From Gordionus sp. m RMFG-2023 (taxonomy: Eukaryota > Nematomorpha > Gordioida > Chordodea > Parachordodidae), in assembly GCF_954871325.1 (NCBI RefSeq), contig NC_088776.1, forward strand, positions 33,776,508-33,840,507: a stretch of DNA of 64,000 bases. The letters run 5' to 3'. The notes beneath the pieces were generated by a model, which saw only the letters and a program-made list of their open reading frames with translations, ran no database searches and had not been told where the DNA came from. The stretch's first letter is position 1, and each line of letters begins with the position of its first letter. Shown in pieces: positions 50,301 to 62,300 of the stretch. Position numbers and translations under genes: made by a program.

Positions 50301-53300
50301 AATGATTTAAAACATGACACCAGTGGAAATTTTGAAAAAATATTGATATCCTTACTGACGGTAAATTTAATGAATTGCTTATAATTATGGAAAGTCAAGC
50401 ATCCGTTTGGCAGTGCCTTCTATCACGGTGCGAGTTACAATAAGTTCATTACAGTCATATGGAAGGGGTTGTATTAATTAATATCATCATTCATAATCAT
50501 TTAGAGTACACCCTGCCATTTTTGTTTTTTAAATATAAATTTACATACTTCCACCCCCACCCCCCCCCTCTCTGCCCTATCTCTAATTTAAAAAATATTA
50601 TTTTGAATTTTATAGATACAATTATATATTTAAATTGATGAAAAAAATTTAATGAAAAATTAAACAACAAAGGCATTCACGCCTATAACTTAAAAATATA
50701 ATAAACATGAAGCTATAGCTGTTAAAACAAGGCTGCGCCATGAGCTAAAGCAGATATATTGTTATATAAGATTTGCAGATTATTTATATAAAATATATAT
50801 CAGAAAATATGTTTTAATAAAGAAACAATCTAAGAACAAGGTAGTAATTAGTTAAATTTCTATATTGATATCTGTTAGAGTATTCAAAAAAATTGGAAGG
50901 AAGCCTAACTGCCTACCCCTGTAAAAAATATATGAACGTAAATTGCACCTATCCACTACCCTAGGTCATGTAGACACTGCAGGCACGTACGCAGGAATTT
51001 AGTCTGGGGGGGGGTTATAAATTTTTTTAAGAAATATTATTGTTATTTAAAAATATCAAGCATAAATTTATTAGGACTAATAACTATTTCTAATACACAA
51101 TTTTAATTTATATGAATTATAAAAAAATTATATATATAAACCGGCACATAAAAAACTATAAAATAAATGTGAATTAAAAAATATAAAGTGAATATCACCA
51201 TGTGAATCACTTAAATGACCCAAAATAGAAATTTGAATTTTTTGAGCCTTTAAAATTTATATATAAAGTAAAAAAATTTAATGTTGGAAATATAAATATT
51301 ACAACACAAAAAGTTTCTTAGGAATAATTGTATTTTCTATTATATTTACAATGTAAAATCCAATCTTCGTTGGGATTGAGCTAATTTTTCAATTACTCAT
51401 CCTTGCTTGGCGCCAAATGCTTATAAATATTTAAAAGATCCAAACCATTCAATCCACTTTCAGAAGTTGTATTTCTTAGGTATGTTTTCAGAGAACTGCA
51501 GGCCCAGTTCCCGGGTCGGATCGTATTTTAATTTTTTAAATACACCCGGGCAGGGCCCAAAATCTTTTTAAAAAAAACAGCCGGGCCCCGGGCCTGATTT
51601 TTTTTAAAAAAACTTATCCGGGCTTGACTATATATTTTAAAACCAAATATTTGAAATTAGCTATAAAAATCAAAAATAAATATAATTTCTTTAAAAAAAA
51701 CCCGGGCCGGGCCGAAAAAAAATTTTGAAAAAAAAATCCAGGCCGTGCCCTGCAAATTGTATCTCTGCAGTGCTCTGTTATTCTTCTTAAAAAAGAGAAT
51801 GTTCTCTCATTAATTTACTAATGGGAAGAGTTGCTAATATATATAATATAAATCTAAAATGTGTTTGAAATTATACAAAGCATCCATAGCATTTTTTGGG
51901 ACTATATCTTAGTTAATCTTTTAAACATAGTTATTCAGCTAATAAGGCATCAAACAAATATTATTTTTTTTCTATCACCATCTGAAACGATTGGGAAGGC
52001 TTTTGTGGAAGTAATATCTGCTGATTGGTAAGTGCTGCATGATGAATTAAAAACCATTCATTTATTTGGATTATAGTTTTATAATACTTTTCTACTGATC
52101 TTACACTAATGTTTTGACGATGAGCTTGCCTTGATGCAAATCGAGTGAGACAAATATTAAACACGTATAGATCTCCTTTTGACTCAACGATAACATATAA
52201 AATTGAAATTCTTCATCAACATTAGCCCTAATTTCCTTGAGTTCTAATAAAATGCTCCCCGCTATTCTCATCTTCTTAATCAAGTCAATGTCATGTTTTT
52301 GAAAAGTATTACATAAAATAGTTGTATAATTAAATAATACATTTTAATGAGAAAAAAAATTGAAATAAGTATTGAATCCAATAATTTTCTAGCTTCTGAG
52401 GAAATATTTCTTTCAGGCCATTGTGATATTTCAGTAATAGCATTAATAATCGGTTCTTATAACTCCATAAAAGCTGTTACTGCTTGATGGCGGAGACTCC
52501 ATCTCGTTGGACAAGCTTGCACTTTCTTTCTCCCTGTTGGACAAAGAGTTTCAGAAAAATTATTATTTGACTAGAAATATGAAAATGGTAGATAAATAAT
52601 ACGCCACTAGAAATTTGAAAATAATAGGTAAATATTACGCCAATGAAAACTTGAAATCGAAATTAATTGATAAATAACTTAATAGCTGAATGTGATAAAT
52701 AAATGTAATTAAATATATATTTAATATGAGATAGGAATAAATATTAACAAATATAAATTAATATAAACATTAATATTTTTGAAAATCCGGCATCTGCTGG
52801 CTTGGGGGGGGGGAGATTTGTCCCCCTGCCCCCCCCCCTCCGCTGCGTACGCCAATGAGACACTGCAATATGTAAAAAAACTAAGAAATATATTAGGAGG
52901 GTTGATAAAATACATGTATATATTTCAATAGTTTTAAACAAGCAATATTACCATAATTCCAGAGGGAAATATCAGTAAAATCATAACGATTTCTGCTAAC
53001 CAATTAGTACTACATAGACCTGTGCGCCTTGCATAAGAAAATCACGCCGGCGCGCCGCCGATTTTCATGTCGATGGCGCACGGCCGGCGCAGAAATTTCT
53101 TTCATATTTTATACTTTTTTATTCTAATAATTGGTCAACATCACTCTTGTAATTTTTTAATGTCAATCAGGATTTTGATGAATTTTTATTTTCTTCTATT
53201 TTAAAATCATAATTATATTGACTCAATATAGAATTCAATCAATCAAAAATCTGAAAATCTAAGATTCCAAAAGTTACCATACTTTTACATATTTTCAAAA

Positions 53301-56300
53301 TGGATATATCTACATTTAATAATTCTATAAATAATTTTAGTATCCTAACTCTGGATAATAAAAAATCCATAGTCTGGAAATTATTTGCAAAAGAATTAGA
53401 GAAATTATTACTGCTCTAAGATATAAAACTGCAGAGGTTGAATTTGAATTCGAGGAATATCAAAGAAAATGTCTAAGTACAATGGATTTAACATCAGACA
53501 TGTTAGATCTTGACAGCATTGATCCATACCCGGATACCCGTTTTCAAATTGGTAATTAAATGATAATAATTACAATAATTCCACGTATATAAAAACCTTA
53601 AAATTAAATGTCCCAAGCCCAACACGTTGGCATAGTATATTAATTATGCTAGAAAGCATATCTGGATTAAATAAGGTAATAATGTTTTGAAAAGAATTGG
53701 GAAGCACTTTCTCAAATTATGAATCTGATCTGGTAGAAGAACTATTAGCATTTCTTTCAAAATTTAAAGAAACTGTCGAATTTCTTTCAGTACAAAAAGG
53801 GCCTACTTTAAACTTGGCGTTACTTTTTAGAAGTGAAATTGAAACACATTTAATAGTAAATGATAGTGATAGTTCTGAAATTATTTCATTAAGGAAAATA
53901 CACTAAAAAAACTTGCATTACGATTTCCGGTTTGTAATCTGCAAGTAATATTATATAAGTATATTCTTTTATTTTTTATTTAAAATTATCTAGGTATTGG
54001 CTTCTCTTTTAGATCCATGATTTTAAAAATTTATGTCAAATATTTAATATAGCAAAATTGCCCAGCTTCAGAATTTATAATAAAACATCTTAAACTTATA
54101 GAAAATGATGATAATCAGGTAGTAAATATAGCTAATGAGGATGAATTATTAAATTCAAGTTATTTGACAAAATTGGCAAATAAACATTCAACAAATATAA
54201 ATTATGATTCCAAGTTAGGTGACTTAGAACAAGAATGCCACAGTTTTCTTGGAAAAAGACATTCACAAGGTATGGACGTTCTAAAATTTTGGAGAGAAAA
54301 GAAGAGTGAACTTACAAATCTTTCCAGGCTCGACAAAAAAATTCTTTGCATTCCGGCGACTAGCACACCTAGTGAAAGAGTTTTCTCTACCGCTGGTTTG
54401 ACGTTAAATTAAAGGAGATCATCATTATGTCCCGAAAATTTAAATAAAATAATTTTTATACATGATATTATAAAATTACGAAATCGATTTTGGATATAAT
54501 AAGTTTTCTATTAAATGAATATTAAAAAATATGCCGAGATATCTGTAGAATAGTGTATATTTATTTGTTTTTTAAAAAAAAAATTAATAAGCAATTAAGA
54601 AAATTTATGTTATAAAAATTTATAACTGCGCTGATTTACGCCGATTTTATTGAAGGCGGCTAAAAATCGGCGCGCCACCAGCCGTCGATTAGATTTTTGA
54701 AAATTGCGCGGCCGCCGATAGTTTCGTGGGAGGACAGGTCTAGTACTACAAGATAATATTCATTGTGATTTTAACTTTTTAAAGCTACAAAATGGGTATG
54801 TTGCCTTCGACTTATGAGCTATGCAACAAGCGGAAACTATGTTAATGTGACTCAAGCAGACTTTTTATTTTGCTCATATGAAAAATTTTTTTATAAAAAA
54901 ATGATATATTAAAAAGCTCTGTTCCTTTGTAAATTTATATATAGCAATAGCCAAATCCAATTATGTCATTTGCATATATAAATTTTTTATAATATACATA
55001 TATATATTTCGTGTCTAGTGGTACTAAATGTGAAGAGAATACCGAAAATTTAACTAACCATTCTTTTATTTTACCTTACCATTTACTGTATAGTGTATAA
55101 TTTATCTGGCTTTCCAAATTTATCTTGTATAAATACCAATTAACCATCCAATCGATAAGATAAAATTAATGAAACTAGACCACATCTCTTTAAAATATTT
55201 AAAAGTATGCATAATGGAAGGGGGGGGGTACATTATGTGATAGGAATTTAGGACGGGAGACAGGCGTGAACCCTTTCTGCCTCAGGATTTTTGGGATGCA
55301 TCCCGCCCAAATTATTCATCTTTGGGCCGCATCTTACAAAAAAGTAAAGATGGAACGGGTGTTTGACTTTCATAATATAAAATTATAGTGATAGTTTATT
55401 TAAAATTTATGTTATATAAAATTTATTTTATATCAAGCGCTAATTAGTCAAAAGTATTTTTTTTCAAATATTAAGTATTATTATACTATCAAATTTGAAA
55501 GCTAAGATTTAAAAATCAGCTTATAATTTTATTTTGATTTGACTAATATAAAATACTTCTAAAGATTGATCGCAAACAGGCTCATGAAGAGGATCGACAA
55601 AAAGTCATAGTTGATGCTAAAGTAAATTATTCAATATTATGTAAGAAATTTTAGATTTTCGAGAGACTATTTTTCTAAAACTGAGTTATGAGTAATATAA
55701 AATGAAATTAACTAAAGCCTTTCATTTAGAGTAAAGTGTTATAAAATCAGGGCCGTAGCCACGGGATAAGCTAAGGGGGGGGGAGGGGAGTGGCAGGCCC
55801 CTCCATAAATTTTGCCACCAAATCTAGTCCCTTGAAAAAATGTTTGGCCCCCAAATTTTAAAAAAATTATTTCGTTATTAAATTTTAATTCACAATTAAA
55901 TCTAAATGAAAATACAGCAAAATATTTTTAACAAGATTATTTATTTAATTACGCAAATTAATAATCAATTTTGCCTAATTCTACCTAGAGAACTCAATGA
56001 TCTATATATACTACTAGATACTTGGGAGTAAGATGTAGCGCCATTTTGTGGTTTGCACTTCGACTAATTGTCTTTATTAATCATTATATGAATCCCAATA
56101 TCATTTAATCAACCTGCAAAAAATTGCGCTACAGTTGAATCCTATGTATGGCCACTTTTAAATGCATTTTTTGATGTACTATTACGAGTTTTTTTATAGT
56201 ATTATTCTATATTTTGGTAAAAAAAAATAATATAATCTTTTTTAAATTTTGCAATCGTTGGCATCCCACAGGGCATAATATTTGAGATGCTATTATAGTT

Positions 56301-59300
56301 AGGGCTAAAAAATTTTAAGATAAAAATATATAGCTAGCGAGTTAATAAATAGCTCGTATTTTATTTATGCTAGAATATATATAGTGTATATTTCATTTTA
56401 TCTCTAAATTAAAATAATTAATGTCCATAGTATAATAAACGATTCATGGGCGATTTGTACTTGTAATATATTTTTTATAAGAAATAGAATTGTGTATACT
56501 AAAATTTATTTGTATTAAGTTATATGTTTGTTTTGATAAAGTAAACTATAATATTAATTTCAGATTTACTTTAAAAATTTCTAGGAGATATTAACGAGAT
56601 TCCAAATTTTTACTATCCTATTTTGAAATTCCAAAATATTGGTCAGAAAGAATTAATGAATGAATGTATCTAGTCTTTCTTACATACATTTGATTTGAAA
56701 AATTTAAAAATATCGTATATCATTAAATTATTTTTCTAGCTTCCAATATATATTTAATTTTTTAATTTAAATTTTATATATTGGGAAAAATATAGAGTTT
56801 TATTGTGATTTATTGTTATCACAATTTTCTTGGTAATAATTTTTTCCTCAATAAATTATCACATGCCGATTATATTTCAATTAAAATTAAATCATTGGCT
56901 TCTAATTTTTTTTAAAATTATAACTCGTAACACTCAAACTCCAACATTAATTATATATCTAATAATAACAATATTAAATGGATTTTAAATCTTGGGGAGA
57001 TGTACTATAAATGACAATGTTTTGGCTTTTATCAAAGAAAGGCATTAAGATTTGGGTTTAACCAAACAAATCATGTGTAACCTAATTTATCTTTAAAATT
57101 TGAATCAAAGCTCTATCTATAATAGTTCAAGGTGATGCTAAAAGTTGTTTTTCTGACGAGTCAAAACATGATATGTATTGACTAGTCAACTATGTTAACT
57201 GGCCATAATGAATTATTTAAGAATTTTACTAAATATGAAAATATTATAATATGAAATACTTGTTAAAGACCTATATTAATATTTCTTCATTTTTTAGGTA
57301 TATAAAAAATTAATTATACACTAAGTTAATTAGTATTAACATCTCAATTTACCATAATATATTTACTGATAATATTATAAATTAAAAATTATCTTTGTTT
57401 AAGTTAGTTCATCATAAGAAATTTCACCAAATATTGTTTTGCACAAACTTTTCATTTCAATGTGAATATATGAATTGTGGCCAGTTAATACATAGTCAGA
57501 CAAAACTCACCAGTCTATTATTATTCAGTGCCTTTATATGTCTATTAAATAAAACTTGTAAGCTCTAATATTTTGTGTGAATAATGCTAAATGCCTAAGG
57601 ATAATATTAATATAAAATATCCTAAATTAGTAATTTTTTCACCAAAAGGGTGTGGTCAGTCGTCAAACATGGCCATTTATGGCACATATCTTCCATATAA
57701 ATACGTTAAAAAATCGATGCCCTTTTCATTTACCATGATTTTTCTCACAATCTTGTTGCAGTTGGCTGCAAGCTTGAATTGAAATTGTATATAGAAGTTG
57801 ATTATATTATTATCGATGTTAACTAACACTCGCGATTAGAATTATTATTATTATTGGAATCTAAATAAGAAAGAAATAAATATATATAAATTATGATAAC
57901 CCAATATATAATATAATCAAGAATAAAAAACTTTACGACTATATTTTATTCGATCCGGAATCCAAATTATATTTTAAAAAATTAATAATCATTTGTGTCC
58001 CGAATCTCACTTTTAACGCGATATATATATCATAATTGTTTTACAATTAATTTGAATATATGAAAATTTATAAAATAATATTATGTTAAATTTAAGATCA
58101 TTTACATAACAAAATTACCCAAAAAATATTATCTTCGTCTACAATTTATTTATGAATAATAACTTCCAAAATTAACATTCTAATTTGCATATACAACAAA
58201 ACTTATCTTTCAATAAAGGTTTAAATATAAAAAAATTAAAATTTCTATATTCTTTACTTTAAATATTAATTTGTGGTTTGATATTGAACAGAAAATACCG
58301 ACTTATAATATAAATCAATAAATTTTTGATCCCAAGAATTTTTATCGATGGCCAGTATGAGTGAATATTAATTACCGGAGATGGTAGATTATTTTACTCC
58401 CTCATTCATTTGGGCCGGCTTGTAAAATATTAAGAATCGCAAAAATCACGCTTATTAATGAACGAAGAATGTTTTATTTCTTTTTTTTTTAAAATAGTAA
58501 TATAAAAAATAATATTGAAATTTGTTATTGAAAATCGATATTTTTTAAGAAAAAAAAGGTGGAAAAACACTCAGGGGTGCAAGATTTAGAGGGTGTACAT
58601 AAGGGAAATATACCATTCGAATACACGTGGAACCAACTTTAATATTGAAACATTTTGAAACCGAAAATACAACTAGTTTTGGTAATATATAATGCTATAA
58701 AAAAAACTCGTAAATATTAAAGTGCATCGAAATAATGTATAATATATAGCACTAGATTGACGATTCATGCATTAAGTGCATTTAAAAATGGTGATACATA
58801 GTAATCAACTGTAGAGCCATTTTGTGGTTTGCACGTCGATTAAATCACATTAATGGGCATACATATAATGATTAATAAGGACAATTAATCGATGTGCAAG
58901 CCACAAAATGGCGCTAGAGCTGACTCCCAAGTATGGAAATTTTAATTAATGAATCGCCAATCTAGTAGTATATATAATAAACATTCAAAAATAATAATTT
59001 TTTTTAGATTTATGCTATATCCTAAATATAACAAACAGAAATAAATTAATTAAAAAAAATAACATTAATGTAAAAATAAATTTTCTAAATAATTTTTAGA
59101 AAAAAATAACATAAGATATTTTTAATGTAAAAATAAATTTTATAAATAATTTTTAGAAAAAAAAATCATTTTTTTTGTAAATGACGAAAATTGATTTAGA
59201 GCACTATTTTATTTCATTAAAAATTCAAAAATATATGTTTTAGGACATCACAGCTAAAAATCTTTCGCTGGCTGTAACCCTAGCTAAATTAGCAAGCATA

Positions 59301-62300
59301 GGAAGTTCCAGTCGCTTTTTCTTAAAAAAGTTAGTGCATCCCCTTCTGGTATACTATGTTGGCTGAGCAAAATATGTCATTCTTGGTCTCTATTGATAAT
59401 GTTGTTATGATCGTTGCATGGAAGGGAATGTTTACGAGATATTTTAGCTATATAAGAACTGAATTTTTGCCTATTATTTTCAACTTGAACATTCTGTGCA
59501 TTTCTATCATGCTTTAAAAGTTTTAAATGTCTAATTAAAAATTTCAATGATGTCGTAGATTTCGAATTTAAATATTCTGAAACAATTTTAAGATCTTGAA
59601 ATATCTGGGATCAAATAGAGTCGCTAATATCTAATGTTTAAAATATAGTATTATAATAAAAATATAAAATAACTTGAAGTTCAGTAATGGAAAACCTATG
59701 GTCAAGCTTTTTTTTCATATTTTTTTTTAAGCAAATAATATTTGAGCAATCAGATCTATTGCTTTATAAATGGGTTTCTATTTCACTGCGAAATAATAAC
59801 CCTAAGTTTATTGTCGATCCCTTTTGGGAGGAAAGATCCACCTACTATCGGAATGGATTTAATACTGCGTAAAGCTCATATTCCATTCATTAATAAAGAG
59901 TTTTAAAGATTGTTCTCTATTTTATGTAGAACATAGGAATTTTGTTTACACTGCGAACACTTGCCAGCATAGTTAATATGCTGTGCCAGCGGGTAGGACA
60001 ATTTAATTTTAAAGTTTTTGTATTAATTAGATTGGTTGGTGCAATGCCATTTCTATTATCCGAAACATTTTTTATGCCATCAACTGTAACCAAATTATGA
60101 AGTCCATGCCTTAAGCGTAAATGATGCTCATAATCCCCCAATCTGTCGCTTCTTTTGACATTGGCCCCAGCATCAGTTGCCATTTGTATTATTTTGACTT
60201 ATAAATGGAACTCCTCTTCAACATTATCAATCTCAAATAATATGGTTTCCCCATTATGCTTTTGAGTTACATTTCTAGTTGCCAGGGTAAAATATTTTAA
60301 ATCAAAATTTTCATCTAAATGATGAAGAATAAATGTGATATAATTTCGACGCTTGAAATGATCGGTCAATAAATCAAAAGTGATAGAACAGAATTTTGGT
60401 CCAGAATCAGTCATATTTAAAACATGTGCCTTTATAGATATATAAGCATCATCTAGCGCACCCCGACTAATGTTTGTCCTATTAGGCAATTCTGACGAGG
60501 AATCAAATATCTTATATTTCTATTTTTTTAGTCAATTTATTTTTTAATAATCATTTTATTTAAATTTTAAACCTTTAGAAAATCTGTCATCCCTTTATTG
60601 TTTATAGAATCAAATGGCATTAAATCTAAGCAGCACATAAAAAGATAATTTCACCCTATTAGATTTCATATTTAATTTATACATTAAAAAGATATTTAAA
60701 AAACATCAAAATAATTAGGGCTGCAATGAAACAAATAAGAAATTTAATTTAGTTTTGAACTTTCAAAATATAGTTTTACATAATTAATAATAAATTGTAT
60801 ATTAAATTTAGGCATTAAAAAGATCTCAAAATAGAGCTGACAATAAAAATTAAAAATTTAATTGTTTTGAACTTTTAAATAAAAGCTTAATAATTTAATT
60901 TAACATACCAGTTAAAAATCTAAAATGAATAATAATAAACAATACTAACCTAAGAGCCATTTTTTTTTATCTTTTATATTGTTGCTACATCTTGGAGTTG
61001 ACTTTAAAAACATTTTTAGACTTTGTATTAATTTTTTCTGATATTTTATGAATATTAACTCAGTGCCGAGAAAGGTTAATTGTAGTTATATTTTTACTAA
61101 AACATTTAATTTCATTACTAAAATATAAATTATATATAAATATAAGTCTAAAATTAAAATAAATTACTATGAAAATAGATTATGTTTATCCGAATCTTCC
61201 ACATCTTTTTTCCTCCAATTGTAAGCAAGGTTCACAATAAATATTCAGGCATTATTGTGCTTTTCAATCATTCTACAAAATAAGATTTCCAAAAGTACCT
61301 TCAGACATAACTTGATTATGATTAGTAGAGAGAGTTGTTATTTCAATTGTATATAGGGTGGTTTAAAACGTGCAAGTCCATAAAAATAATCAATATGTAT
61401 TGTTTGTGGAAATGAAATACGCTGTATGAATGAACGTAAATGATATACACTATTATCTTATATATAGCAATAGAATACAATTCATATGTTAATTTTATTA
61501 ATGTTAATATTCAAATTTAAATATTGATAATTTAATATATAAATATAATTAAACAGCATTCTAAAAATTATACACGCCGAACCGCCGCCATATAAAAAAT
61601 TGGCAGCGAACCATATCGCGCCGATCATCTCAATCGGCGGCTGTTCCGGCGTGAATAAAATTACCGGCATCGCCGGCATGAGCAACGGCGCACAGGTCTA
61701 ATTAATATTAAGAAAGTAAAAACCTACTTATGATTGGAAATATAATACATAAATATCCGAGCACTTATAGATAGCCTAACGATATTTAGTAATATATAAT
61801 TTATTATGTGGTTAGCCGCGCAATATTTCCTAGCCGGACCTTATTTTCAGTTTTATAACTTCTGAAACTTTTACTGTAGAAAATGAACCTATTACCAAAT
61901 TTTTTGTTCCAAAGATTCAATATTAAATAATCTTCAAAATTTACTTTTTCCTATAGACTTAGGGGCGAAAAAAAATAAATTTATTTTATCCAATGGTGAT
62001 CCCAAAATAAAATAGAAATTAATATATGCAATAATACTGATTTCTGGTGTAATTGAGGTGTATCTTGAAAAAAATTGAACTGAAATAAAAATTAACCATT
62101 TTCAATAATCACAGTTTCATGATAATATTAAAATTTTAATAGGTGAAAAAAATAAAATGAAAGTATAGGCCGGATCACAATTTACATACGTTATATCTAA
62201 CTGAATTTATTCATAACTTTCATATTTTAAACATATATTAAAAAATTCAAATAAAGTGGCTTTTTAAAATTTATGACATCTTTTGTCAAGAGAGTCGACA

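Noticed and set aside
52721-52941. Two minus-strand frames over AEGGGQGDKSPPPQ-like sequence
   Set aside because: Created by the G/C-run junction typical of hAT-type ends; no protein family fits.
57591-57782. 63-codon plus-strand frame (MPKDNINIKYPK...)
   Set aside because: No family recognised, no splice context, and the length is within chance for this window.
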